Below are positions 47,941-58,944 of a stretch of 64,000 nt of DNA, piece by piece. Numbering within the stretch: the stretch's first letter is position 1; each line of letters opens with the position of its first letter. A program made the translations under genes and the position numbers. The stretch comes from Mastigias papua (taxonomy: Eukaryota > Cnidaria > Scyphozoa > Rhizostomeae > Mastigiidae): positions 11,270,531 to 11,334,530 of the forward strand of contig OZ025272.1 of the NCBI GenBank assembly GCA_964019165.1, read 5' to 3'. The notes beneath the pieces are model-generated. The model was given only the letters and a program-made list of their open reading frames with translations. It made no database searches and was not told the DNA's origin.

Positions 47941-48577
47941 CCGTAGATCCTCGAATTGACTTCCTAGAATAACCAAGAATAAGCCCCCATTCCAGAACTG
48001 CAAAGTTTTGATAGGCCCCCATCACAGAGGATCGTGAAGACCTTGTTGACTTTGTTATAGACTGATGCTTATATCTAGATTGTTCCTTTAATACTACGGA
48101 GAAAAAGTTTTGAAAATGAGCAATTAAAATTTTTATGAGGCATGTGTCAAGTTATGCTCTAAGCCCCCTCGAGTAAGCCACCACCCCAATTAATCGGCGG
48201 TAGTGCAGTTTTGCACCTCACAGTGATAGCAGGGGGCTAGCCCCATAAATTATACACAATTCGATAGCTCTTCATATAGCAAATGCTACACCCATTTACC
48301 CAACAGGGTTAGGGAAAGGGTTAGCAGTAAGGTGCATATTTCTACGATATTCATAATGGCTGACAAGAAATAACTAGCCATAGCCCCAACCCATACCCCC
48401 CCATAAACCTATGGGGCAAATGAGGTAGCAAATGTATGTACGGATGAAGATCTATCGAATGGTGCATAATTTATGGAGCTAGCCCCATTGCTATCACTGT
48501 GAGGTGCAAAACGGTACTAGCGCCCCTTCCAGATAGTGCAAGCACTCAATAAGCCCCAGGAGGCTAATTCGAGGATT
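47941..48577. mobile_element. MITE of the CCGTAAATCCTCGAAT family, copy 3, split by an insertion
   Basis: Left end CCGTAGATCCTCGAATTGAC and right end AGGAGGCTAATTCGAGGATT form the terminal repeats. The interior is homologous to the copy at 40266-40560 (AGTTTTGATAGGCCCCCATC, GAAGACCTTGTTGACTTTG, CTAAGCCCCCTCGAGTAAG). A second MITE occupies 48201-48519. Confidence 0.75.
48201..48519. mobile_element. Nested palindromic MITE with TTTTGCACCTCACAGTGATA arms
   Basis: The left arm TTTTGCACCTCACAGTGATA then GCTAGCCCCATAAATTAT pairs, with few mismatches over about 75 bases, with the right arm ending TATCACTGTGAGGTGCAAAA. About 319 bp, entirely inside the MITE at 47941-48577. Confidence 0.85.
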
Positions 48578-48632
48578 AAATAAAAATAGCCGCCAAATGT
48601 TTGCGACGTACAAAACGAATTTTGAAAGAAAC

Positions 48633-49051
48633 TACACGTTTTTTTTTTATAAGAACAAACCACATAAGAACATAAGGCTTCAAATGCCAAAAAGTTAAGA
48701 ACATGCTAAGAACATGACAAGGCTTCATAAATTTCTTTCAAAAAACACAAGATGAAAAGAGTAAAATACAGAGAAAAGACAAGGAAAAAGCAAAAAATTT
48801 AAGAACCTCTTGTTTTTCTTTTTACTTAATATTATGTGAACCCGCAAGGTGAATTCACAGGCTTATGTGCTAAAATTTGACCCGCGGCCCTTTTCCAGAG
48901 CAATTATCGCTGTTTTGAGAAATCAGAGCGCATTTTAAAAACAAGGAACTTAAGAACATGTTAAGAACATTTTAGGCCTTCAAACCAAAAAAGTTAAGAA
49001 CACTACAAGGCTTCATCGAAGGTCGATGTTCTTATAAAAAAAAACGTGTAA
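48633..49051. mobile_element. Short TIR element of the ACACGTTTTT family, best-preserved copy
   Basis: Left TACACGTTTTTTTTTTATAA then GAAC; the right end is its inverse complement, so the terminal repeat is about 24 bp and near perfect. The interior repeats TTAAGAACATG, AAGGCTTCA and CCAAAAAGTTAAGAAC several times. Total about 419 bp. Confidence 0.8.
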
Positions 49052-50095
49052 TACCAAAAAACAGCAAATCTTATGGACGTTTCCAACTCAGTGAATAAAA
49101 CAGCCCGTCGATGATTATTGACTCAGCTTATTTCGGGACTGCCTTGTTTGCCTAGACTCGTTTGAATCGACTTTTTCGGAGGTAGTCGGGAAATTTAACG
49201 AGGAAATACTGTAGTTGGATGAAATAAAATGTACAAGGAGGGGTTATGTCTGGAGACTTGCTCACCTAGACGGATGGTAAGGTTTAACTAGTCTGTGAAC
49301 GATTCTATGGGACGCCTTTTCAAGATCGGCCCACTGCCAACCTCACAATGTCACATGATGTAGGCGGAACTTCATATCACTTTGCGAGGCCACTTTCTTT
49401 TACTGAGGTCCATAAAAGTAGATAATTTTAAGCAGTCCATAGTTAGTAAAGCAAGTGCTTCCTGTATTTGGCATGGTGAATCAATTCCAATCAATTAATC
49501 ATAGAAGTTTTCGTTTGATAGGTAGTGAGTGTTACGCGTCAGCCAGACCGATTCTCGCAAAATTACTTAGCTTTGACCTTTTCGACTTCCTAAACGTTGC
49601 AAAGAATGTCGATGAAATACTCCTGTTGGATAGTCTGTTCCAATTAGGTCTATAAAAATAAGTACAGTAACGAGGCAAAAAATCTATACCTGCTTGGCGA
49701 TGTAGTTATGAACTGGAATTGTACGATAGATCCGAGACACAACTGTCTGATGTCGAAGCTCCGGAAGGGCAGAAAACGAGGATTTTCTTGTATTTATAGC
49801 TCAAGTGACTGTGAGTAAAATGTGGACTGGATAAATGAATGGCAACAGACAATCGTGGACTCAAGAGTGATAGCAACTTCCACATGATGGTTTGAAGTGA
49901 AGTCGAAGTTTTATTACACGAAAGGACGCCGATTAATACAAACTTGAGTAGATACACAGGTTATATCATTACAAAAGGAATACAATATGTTTGCGTAAAG
50001 CATGAATTTACTATCTCAACTTGATTCTAGTTGCCAAGGATCTTGGGCCTAGTGGTTCTTGTCACATGCCTGTGGCTCTTTCAACTATCCTTGGT
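49052..50095. other. No feature recognised
   Basis: About 1 kb; open frames at 49455-49655 and 49706-49957 have no motif or splice support. Confidence 0.3.
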
Positions 50096-50260
50096 TTTTC
50101 TTTTGTTTTTCATTGGTACAAATATTTACAAAATAGACAGCTACAACCACGATACCACAGGGAACATTAAATTACATAGCAACCTGTGGCCATTACCCAA
50201 ATCATAAGAACACAAATAAACACAAATAAGTAAGTAAACGAATGGATCATTCACCCCTTT
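50096..50260 (-). mobile_element. 3' UTR fragment of the same LINE as at 53739
   Basis: CCACGATACCACAGGGAAC, then CATAGCAACCTGTGGCC, and repeated ACACAAATAA words match the segment at about 53790-53860 (CACGGGGAGCATGG, then CATAGCAACCCTGTGGCG). The T-rich left edge fits a minus-strand poly(A) tail. Confidence 0.55.
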
Positions 50261-50496
50261 ACGCAACTCCTCCACCAGAGAGGGATAGCACCTCAAAAAT
50301 TAACATACAGCATTCCAAATTCACATGTAGAACCATGCTATCAGAATATTATCAAAAGACGGAATGAGGGCCCCAAAACGGCAAAATTAGCGTTACAAAA
50401 CGGGGGGATGACTTTACATAAACAGCTAGGTAGTACAAATATATTAAGGAAAGAAAAGTGAAACAGATGGTAATAAAATAGCTACCGATTCATCTT

Positions 50497-50653
50497 AGGC
50501 AGCGGAGCTGGGGGTTGGGGGGGCTGTAGCCTCTCCACTTTTTATACCAACTGTACTTTAGTACGCGTATTGGCACCCTCTAGAAACGCTGCAATTTTAA
50601 TCTGTCCACTCGACCCCCCCCCCCCCCTCCAAAACTATTGCTCAGCCGCCGGT
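50497..50653 (-). mobile_element. GGCGGCGGAGC / GCTCCACCGCC MITE, copy 2 (inverted)
   Basis: Inverse orientation: GGCAGCGGAGCTGGGGG, then GTAGCCTCTCCACTTTTTAT, then GTACGCGTATTGGCACCCTC, then a run of 14 C and GCTCAGCCGCC. Confidence 0.7.
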
Positions 50654-51375
50654 GTTCATTATCAAGGAAAGAACTTATAACAACAAAAAACTAGTAGCTC
50701 TCTGACATTGGTCTTCTGCAGTCCATTTGTGATCACTGTGTTTTTAACTTATTTCGCTTAGATCTCCCATTACCAACAACATCTTGAAGATAATAACTAG
50801 AGGAGAGTCAATTAAGACCCACAATCTTTCACGTACACAGATGGGAAGAGAATTTGTGTTCCATCAGAGTTGAAGTCAAGAATGCCAGGAATATGATGCC
50901 TATTGCGGGTGCACGCAGTTATCCCCAACAATATTCAAGAACGTTTAATTTGTTAGGACGTGTTTGCCAAGAGTTCTCGAAGGACTTCCACCCCAGCTTG
51001 CTTTGGCAATACCCTAGTTGTAAACGGTAGGCACCCTAGAATTCTAACTATGTCCATGCATTCCTATGGTCCACATTCTGGCAAGTACCATACAATCAAA
51101 CAGGTACTTGCCCATTTCTCAGAAGTTCGATCTTTTGTCCTCAGCGAGAAGCTACCCCCACTCCCCCAATCCCCACTTCAGTAATCAATATTTTTACCGG
51201 GTGATGTATGGCCAAGGTATCGGATGCGACATCCCAACTATTTCTGCTTGTTGCCAGTGAATCCTACCTTTTGCAAAACTGGGTGAAATGCCTTTTGTGT
51301 TCGGTAATACAGATTTAATACGTCCAACGTTCGCTTATAGCAATGCATAGAGATACCCTTTAGTGGAGCAACGGG
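50654..51375. other. No feature recognised
   Basis: Small plus-strand frames at 50960-51260 carry no recognisable similarity. Confidence 0.3.
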
Positions 51376-51537
51376 TTATATCAGGGGTAACGGGACAACA
51401 TTTTTGGTGGAGGGAAGGCTGGAGAGGACAGATTAAAGTTGCAGCGATATAGTGGGTGCTAGAACGCGTACTAGAGTACATTTGGTATAAAAAGGGACTA
51501 CAGCCTCTTGCCCCCCCCCCCGGCTCCACCGCCTATG
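51376..51537 (+). mobile_element. GGCGGCGGAGC / GCTCCACCGCC MITE, copy 3
   Basis: Core GTTGCAGCGATATAGTGGGT then GCTAGAACGCGTACTAGAG then GGTATAAAAAGGGAC. It ends CCCGGCTCCACCGCCTATG. Confidence 0.75.
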
Positions 51538-52138
51538 TGTATTGGAAGTATAAATATCTGCCTGCCCCCCTAATTTTTTGAAAATGTGTTAAACTAGACT
51601 AGTCCAACAATATTATAGAAACTATTAAAGTCTCCCGCACGAATACCGATGATTTGATACGATTGTTTCATCTTACCGTTTCCTTTCAAACTGAGCATAT
51701 CTAGCATATCTTCCAAGAACTGAGCATATCTTCCAAGAAGGAGCTTCCCTAAAACATAAAGGATGTAACGGTAGAAATTTTCCCGGGAGTTTTGCCACCT
51801 GCCCCCCCCCCCATTCTCTTGTTTTTCATCCGTTTCGTACTTCCCTGTGCTACCACTGGATGAGACATGCTTTAGTCATTAATTTTCACAGATATGGGAA
51901 CCAATTGTGAAAAGAGATCTCCTTTTTTATTGTACATGACCTGTGGAATTTTTCCATTGTAATTTTTCTCTGACCATTTTGGTTGCTCTTGTATATTAAG
52001 ACATATGAACATTTTTCTATGGCACATACATTTGTAATAGAAGACTTGTCATAAGAGTTCCTCGTGTGAACGATGTGACAGATGCGTTTGACAAATTTTT
52101 CTAAAACCTAGACTTTTGCCATGCGTGCTACCGCTGCA
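51538..52138. other. No gene; short tandem duplication
   Basis: A duplicated ACTGAGCATATCTTCCAAGA lies at about 51700-51740, and a run of C residues at about 51804 may be another decayed MITE edge. Confidence 0.3.
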
Positions 52139-52303
52139 ACACAGGGACAGTAGAGAAAAATTTTCAGTCGGAGGGGGCTCCAGTGGAAAGATTGAAATTG
52201 CAGTGATATAGAGGGTGGTAAAACGGGTACTAATGTAGATTTGCTATAAAAAGTGAAGGGACGACAGTCCCCAGAGTCCCTCCTGGCTATGCCGTCGAAG
52301 CAC
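52139..52303 (+). mobile_element. GGCGGCGGAGC / GCTCCACCGCC MITE, copy 4 (eroded ends)
   Basis: Core TTGCAGTGATATAGAGGGTG then GTAAAACGGGTACTAATGTA then GCTATAAAAAGTGAAGGGA is clearly shared. The terminal GC-rich repeats have decayed. Confidence 0.65.
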
Positions 52304-52662
52304 TAGTACTATGGACGATCCAGGCAACGTTATTAGCTGTTGCACACAGCACACACTAGAAAACTATTCTTCGTTGACCGTTTTTTGCTGATGAAAGCAC
52401 CATGTCTACAGCGTAGAGTTAGGACTAGGACAACAGATACCGCTGATCAATGTAGAATTTGAGCTAGAAAATTTGTCATAAAGAACTTACTGCCTGTTTA
52501 CACGATCAAGGAATCTTTCCAGGCCCTCCCTACAATGGGATGTTGGGGTGGGACACCACCTGCTAAAGGTCATCTTTATCATTTCTTCTTTCAAAATGAC
52601 TTTTAAGCAGTGGCACAGTAGTTGCAAGGAGGCATGGGGCATTACAACCCCCTAGCAAAAGT

Positions 52663-52765
52663 CGTTCTTCTTTCGGTCGTTATTTGACGTTTCATACTCT
52701 GACGAGTGTCGGACGAAAAGAGCTTTTCAGTATGCTTAAAGAGTGTTCCCACTTTTTCGTGCTTT
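52663..52765 (-). mobile_element. Half copy of the hairpin element seen at 20549-20800
   Basis: GACGTTTCATACTCTGACGA then GTGTCGGACGAAAAG, followed by CAGTATGCTTAAA and CCCACTTTTTCGTGC, matches one arm of the hairpin. Confidence 0.8.
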
Positions 52766-52769
52766 TCTT

Positions 52770-53200
52770 ATCTGCTTTAATGGATGACATAACTCTTTAC
52801 ACTGAATTCTCTAGGTATCAGTTTTTGGTTTGCCCTTAAAGACTCTTCTGTCTTCTGCAAGCCTGATCGACTCTTGTGTGACTCAAGCTTTCTTCAGCTC
52901 GTCCCTCTCACTCTCCCCCCGCAGACAGTCATGTCATCTTACTGCAAAGTAGTAAACTCGTTATTCGTTTGTGCCATGAACTCTTCAGGGATGTTTAACT
53001 GATCACGTCTCATTGAATGTGCGATCTTCTTCACTTCGACTCGAACATCTGACTTAGCCACGGGCAGCTCGTGGTCTGTTCGACAATGAACAATGGGAAG
53101 AGCTTCCGCTGACTGAACAGCGTTCGTCCAACAGTTGTTAATCATGATTTTGTCTATTTGGTTTCTCGGTGATGGTATCAAGAGAAATCAACGTAAACAA
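52770..53200 (-). mobile_element. LINE fragment, endonuclease C-terminus
   Basis: The minus strand encodes SPRNQIDKIMINNCWTNAV, then HCRTDHELPVAKSDVRV, then a linker (MTVCGESERDELKKAWV after a stop). The QIDKI and TDHELPV motifs correspond to the QIDYI and (S/T)DHxLV boxes of apurinic-type endonucleases in LINEs. Probably the same broad group as 38969-39460. Confidence 0.65.
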
Positions 53201-53381
53201 TAACCATCAAAGCATCTTTTGTCAACGGGTTTGAAGTAGATTTTAGTAGTCCTACCCGATGGTATCTTCACATTGTTCTAGAGTTGACCTGGTTCAGCAT
53301 AATGACGCTATTTGCAATGGTGTTGTCACACGGTACTCCCTATTATCTTCGTTTCCCGAGCAGTATATGGTATAATTGACC

Positions 53382-53738
53382 AATACAAATTTCATTTCAT
53401 TTCATTTTACATGTATTAGGAGGGCTGCCCTTGAGCATTGCTGGTTGTCGAGGGGCTCTCCTTTAGAAAATATATATTTATACAAACTAAACTATAAAGC
53501 TAAAGATATTTATTACAGTTACAATGCATATCAAAAGTAGGCAAATACGTAAAGTCATAAAGTCAACCAAATATATAGATCATAAAGACTTTTAGGTACT
53601 TTAGAAACGATTTAAAACCCAGTAATGATTGTGCTTCTTTACACTCATTTGAGAGGCTATTCCACACCTTGGCACCTCTGTATGAGAAGCCTTTCTGGCC
53701 AGCAGCTAATTTTCTCAAAGGCAGAGTCCAGAAAAAGT
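53382..53738 (-). mobile_element. LINE 3' end with C-terminal peptide and ATGAA-repeat tail
   Basis: The minus strand encodes WTLPLRKLAAGQKGFSYRG then AKVWNSLSNECKEAQSL and FKSFLKYLK before a stop. The element ends at 53382-53404 in tandem GAAAT repeats, the usual short tandem 3' tail of CR1/Jockey relatives. Confidence 0.75.
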
Positions 53739-56240
53739 TTTTTTTTCTTTATCCGTATATAATTTACAACCAACAAAATACAGGACTACACCACGGGGAG
53801 CATGGAAATACATAGCAACCCTGTGGCGATTACGAATAACTAGTGAACTAAAACTACAAATACATAAGTAAGCCTATCTGCATAGTATTGTAGTTGTACG
53901 CATTGGGCAATGGTTAGTAAGAAGTTAAACGTAAAAAGGTGTTACGTGCAGACATGTCGAATTAAAGTTATGAATCACCATTGCGGGCTCTACCATGCTT
54001 TGCAGACAGGCAAATAAGAAACTAGAAAATAAATTAAAATTTACATACAAAATAAATAAAAAATGTATCGACAGCTAATTAAATTAATTAATAAGAAAGG
54101 GGGGCATTCACAGTATTTTACCTCTATTCAAAACGTTGGGAGACTTGAATATATTCTAAAGTTGCACTAAGAATCTTTGCGTTCATTTCAAATGAAAGAC
54201 TTTCGTGACCATAAAGGAGAATATTTACTAACTCGTCATTTGAAAGATTTCCCATACCATATGGCAATAATATTGCATTTACACCATTGAGAAGATCACG
54301 TCTTATATCATCATACATATGGCAGAGCAAGAAATAGTGCTCTCTATCCTCGACACCATCATTTATTGGGCATAGCGGGTTCGTAGTGTCACTAAAATTG
54401 TGCATGAACTTATGAAAATTTAGCCTGGGCCAACACGTAATTGAGTTAGGATAGACAATCCCCTAGGGTTTTGGATACCAAAAACTGACTTAGCAGGTGG
54501 ACGGATTATGGAAAATAATCTTCTCTTAAAGATAGCTATAGAGTTGGATTGTCTTGTATCTTGATCGAGCCTATCCCATTCAAGCAGGCAGTTTAGGTAG
54601 AAGCTGGATTAAAAACCTTTCGTTCTGGCAAAAGCTTGCCCTATTACAGCACGCCTACGGAGCTCATACGTGGCTTCCTGTGGATTAAGAATTGGGTACC
54701 TTGTGTAATCAGGAGTCAGATTATTGACTATTTTGTAAAAGAGAATTAGATGCCTACTCCAACGTCGAAAGTTTAACGATTCCCATCCGAGCTCATCATA
54801 CAATTTATCATGAGAAGTTCCTTTCCAAGCCCCTGTCACTGCTAGGGCAGCAGAATACTGCACGGATTCAAGTTTTTCCATTTGATGTGTTAAAACAACG
54901 CTATGGCTATAGTCACAGATATTTCCTGGGATGTGATATATGACATCACCGTAATCTAAATGCGGTCGAATGTAAAGTTTATATATCTCATTTAAAGTTT
55001 GCCGTGGTAGATATTTTGAAAGGAGTTTAAGCAATGCTATTCCTTGCCTGCATTTGGAAATAACAGCATTGATATGACTAGTAAAGGATAATTTTGAATC
55101 TAATATGATTCCAAGGTGTTTGTGCTCTGAGACTTTCCTTACAGGGACACTGTTAAAGCATATGGGTGGGTAGTTGGAAGGTGATATCTTTCTAGAGAAA
55201 GTTACCTCCACTGCCTGCTTGGTTGGGTCAGGATTGAAGGACATTCTCCACTTGAGTGCCCAAAGACTAATCAACTGCAGGTCATGATTCATGTTGTCAG
55301 CAGCGGTGTTGGGATCGTGAACGATCGTAAAAATAGACGTATCCTCAGCGAATAGTTTAACATTGCACTTTAGCCCATCTGTTAGATCATTAATGTAAAT
55401 TAGGAAGAGTAGGGGTCCCAAAATAAAGCCCTGTGGAACCCCTGCTGTTATACTGCCCCACTTGGATACTTTACCATTCAAAACAGTTCGCTGTTTTCTA
55501 TTTGCAAGGAAACTTTCTATCAATAAAAGTAATCGGCCAGAGACTCCATTACGACGTAATTTATACAATAAACCCTGATGCCAAACTCGGTCAAAAGCTT
55601 TCGATATATCAAGATATACCGAGCGAACATCCAAGGGAGGGTTACAGTCGAAAGCTTGAGATATTGAATTAACAATGGATAAGAGCTGATTACCTGTTGA
55701 ATCACCAGGACGGAAACCTGATTGATTTGGATTTAGTAAACTGTTAAATTCAAGATGCTGGTAAAGCATATCAAATATCAGCTTCTCTAAGATCTTGCCC
55801 AATATCGCAAGAAGGGAAATTGGTCGATAATTTTCAAGTTCTCTTCATTCTTTTTGTGGACTGGAACTACATTTGCTTTTTTCCACTTTTCAGGAAAAAC
55901 TCCTTGCCTAAGACAGTTCTCAAAAATTAATTTAAGAGGAAATACCAGAGCTTTATCACATAATTTGATCATTCGAACTGATATATCGTCCCAGCCATGA
56001 GCCTTATCTGGATTTAATGATCGGATTATGCTCAAGATCTTTTCACTGGAGATGAAGAGATCAAATTAATGGAGGAGCTACAGGGAGAGTATGATGTGGG
56101 ATTAGACTGCCAGTATCAATAGTACTACATTGCTTTACAAAATGATCATTGAAAATCTCGGTTTTAGCTGTATAATCTAATACGAACTCACGGCTCCATG
56201 GCCAAGGAAAATTTTGCTCTTTTTGTCGTATTTGAGGAAT
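53739..56240 (-). mobile_element. Jockey/CR1-related non-LTR retrotransposon, 5'-truncated, with nearly full RT
   Basis: The minus-strand frame 56035-55787 carries the pre-RT segment (LNPDKAHGWDDISVRMIK, then EKWKKANVVPVHKK). A frameshift near 55810 follows, then a 397-codon frame 55802-54609 with GFRPGDSTGNQLL, LDISKAFDRVWHQGLLYKL, AGVPQGFILGPLLFLIY and NDL. The catalytic box reads LFAEDTSIF where family members have F/YADD. Then comes a C-terminal segment 54405-54124 and a 3' UTR down to a T-rich edge at 53739, read as poly(A) on the minus strand. The ADD-to-AED change, the frameshifts and the missing ORF1/endonuclease make it inactive. The exact clade is unresolved. Confidence 0.85.
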
Positions 56241-56280
56241 ATTTTGAAATTTGTATCAACAATCCAGTTTCAGCAAAGTT

Positions 56281-57650
56281 TTAATTCAAAACTCACACTT
56301 GCAGATGTTTCACCAGTATTTAAAAGTGGTGACACCACAGCAAAAAAAACTACCGTCCAATAAGTGTCCTTCCAGCACTATCAAAAGTCTTTGAACGCCT
56401 ACTGTTAAAACAATTCCTACCATTTATAGAAAAGAGACTCTCGCCGATTCTTTGTGCTTTTAGAAAAGGACATAGTACTCAACATGCTCTATTTCGGGTT
56501 GTTGAAATGATTCGCCGCTGCATTGACAAAGGGGGCATCACTGGCATGGTACTGATGGACCTTTCAAAAGCATACGACTGTCTACCACATGATTTACTTA
56601 TGGCGAAACTGAACGCCTATGGCGTTGGCATTGACAGTCTAAAACTCATTTAGAGTTTCCTCACTGATAGAAAGCAGAGGGACAAGATAGGCACTATCTT
56701 TAGTACCTGGAAGTATTTGCCAAAAGGAGTTTCACAGGGGACTGTATTTGGTCCCCTACTTTTTAATATATTTATAAATGATTTCTTTTATGTTATAGAG
56801 CACTCTCAGATTTGCAACTTTGCCGATGACAACACAATTTTTGCATGTGATGAAAACTTAGAAAAAGTAACTAAAAATATTGAAAATGACACACGAAAGG
56901 CAATGAACTAGTATAAAATGAATGAGATGGTTGCCAACCCGGAAAAATTTCAGTTGATATTTTTTGGGCTAAAAGAGCACCACGAGTTAAGCATTGAAAT
57001 TAATGGCGATATCATAAAAATGTCTGATACGGTAAAACTTTTAGGTATCACCATTGACTCAAAACTTACGTTTAACGAGCATGTTAAGAGTATCTGCCAA
57101 AAGACTAACAATAAGGTAAAAGCTTTTTCTAGGGTTGTAAGAGACTTAGAACCCCAAAAGGCTAGCCTACTTTACAACTCGTTTATTCTGACAAACTTCA
57201 ATTACTGCCCACTTATATGGATGTTTTGTTGAAAAACCACAAACGATATGGTTAACAGGGTCCATAAGCGTGCCCTGAGAGTGCTACTAGGTGATTATGA
57301 GTCTAGTTTTGAAGAGCTCCTACACAAGAATGAGGAAGTGACAATCCATGAAAAAACTTGCAAAAACTTATGCTGGGGGTATACAGATGTGTGACCTCTG
57401 GGAACCCTTCCTTTCTGTGGGAGTTATTCAATAGGAAAATTCTTCTATATACATTAAGAATAAAAATCTCCTCCAACTTCCATACACGAGGACCAGAAAG
57501 TATGGGAACGAGTCTCTTACATTTAGGGGAAGCATAATTTGGAATCAACTTCCAGACCAATATAAAGCTGCAAAAACTGACAATGAATTCAAAATGAAAA
57601 TCAAAAGTTGGAAGGGATTTAACAGTTGCCGCATCTGTATATAGTTATAT
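56281..57650 (+). mobile_element. CR1-like non-LTR retrotransposon fragment, RT to C-terminus
   Basis: The plus strand encodes LADVSPVFKSGD, NYRPISVLPALSKVFERL, AFRKGHSTQHALFRVVEM, GMVLMDLSKAYDCLPHDLL, VSQGTVFGPLLFNIFIND, CNFADDNTIFAC (catalytic FADD intact), MVANPEKFQLIFFG, LLGITIDSKLTFNEHV and NFNYCPLIWMFC. In-frame stops at 56651-56653, 56909-56911 and beyond 57230, plus 5' truncation, show it is dead. It abuts the minus-strand LINE at about 56240-56280 head to head. Same family as 33090-34620. Confidence 0.88.
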
Positions 57651-57659
57651 AGCTATCTT

Positions 57660-58565
57660 TTAAGACTTTTCATTTTCGTTATTTTTAGACAATATTGTAA
57701 AAGTAGTGTAGAGTTGGGCATTTTTCTGGACTCTGCTCAAAGGTAGCCTTAAGCCAATGGTGGTATTGTGAAGATGGCGCTCCATAACTTGTGAATTTTT
57801 AGTAAACATGTCGTACATGTATTGTGGCTCAAAATGAATAAGAGGCTTGAAAACCATCATTTTTGCCTCGCAAGCAATATGATCTTCAATAGTCATCCAT
57901 GCGATCATACAGATTAAAGGCTTGCTTGGAGCATCATATCTGCTATTCTTCACTATTTTTGCGGCTCGGTTTTGCAGTTTTTGTACTTGATTAAGTTCTG
58001 CTTTCCCGTAACAGCCCCTAACAGAACAGCTGTAGCAAAAATGGGGTTCAACAATACCTGTATAAAGTGTTTTCAGGACATTTTGGGAAGGAGATTTATA
58101 GCATGTTTCAAAAAGCCAATCGGTCTGGAAACCTTAGAGGATATGACTTCAATGTGATCCTTCCATTAAAGAGAGCTATCTATATAGTATTCAGAATATT
58201 ATCAAGCTCCGTGCCTTTAATTTTGACATGAAGATCTTGGTTTTGGTCTTTCAATGCCTTGTTCTTTTGCATGGTGGAAATTAGCATTGCGCAAGTTTTT
58301 AGCATATTTAATGAGAGCTCCATATTCAATGAGAACTTGTATTCCCGCAAGCCATTTTTCTAGCTTGTAGAGATCGTTGTCAACTGAGTGATTTCATGGA
58401 GCTAGTAGCAAATACTAGTATCATTAGTATACATGGAAATATTCGAATGTATTATGGATAAAGGGAGGTCATTGATTTATATGAGAAATAGAAGGGATCC
58501 AAGATACGATCCTTGTGGCACTCCTATGGTTATATATTCAACCTTTGAATCTGTACAAATAATGT
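57660..58565 (-). mobile_element. Jockey-like LINE fragment, RT palm to C-terminus
   Basis: The minus strand encodes ITIGVPQGSYLGSLLFLIY, INDLPLSI, YTNDTSICY (a degraded YADD box), then FPKCPENTLYRY in a shifted frame, VEPHFCYSCSVRGCYGKAE, NQVQKLQNRAAKIVKNSRY and SKPLICMIAWMTIEDH to a stop at 57660. Multiple frame breaks. Its 5' edge is cut at about 58565 where a plus-strand LINE tail begins. Confidence 0.8.
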
Positions 58566-58569
58566 ACTC

Positions 58570-58940
58570 ATGTTTATTCAATACATGGGGGCGACATTAT
58601 GGAATAACTTGCCAGTTGAACTCAGAAATTCGACTTCCAAGTTTTTATGTAAAAGAGAAACTTAAAGTGCACTTATTGAACTCTATTTAACACGAAAACA
58701 ACAGAGACATAATGCAAACAAGACTTAAGATACATGAATTGGCTATGCACAGCAACTAGGAGGGGTCTCGTTGGTCTACCTACTTTGAGAGTTCCTCCCG
58801 AAAGAGTTCTACTGCATGGCTTGGAAAAAAAATTCTGTAGTTGTGTTATCAAATTATGTTTATTATTTTGTTGTATGCTATTATGTTATATGTTGTATGT
58901 AGTGGTAGAATTTGAATTTTGAATTGAATTGAATTGAAAA
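58570..58940 (+). mobile_element. 3' end of a plus-strand LINE with (ATTGA)n tail
   Basis: The plus strand encodes YMGATLWNNLPVELRNS, then KLKVHLLNSI and a stop. The sequence closes at about 58912-58940 in tandem GAATT units, typical of a CR1-like 3' terminus. Confidence 0.7.
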
Positions 58941-58944
58941 AAAT

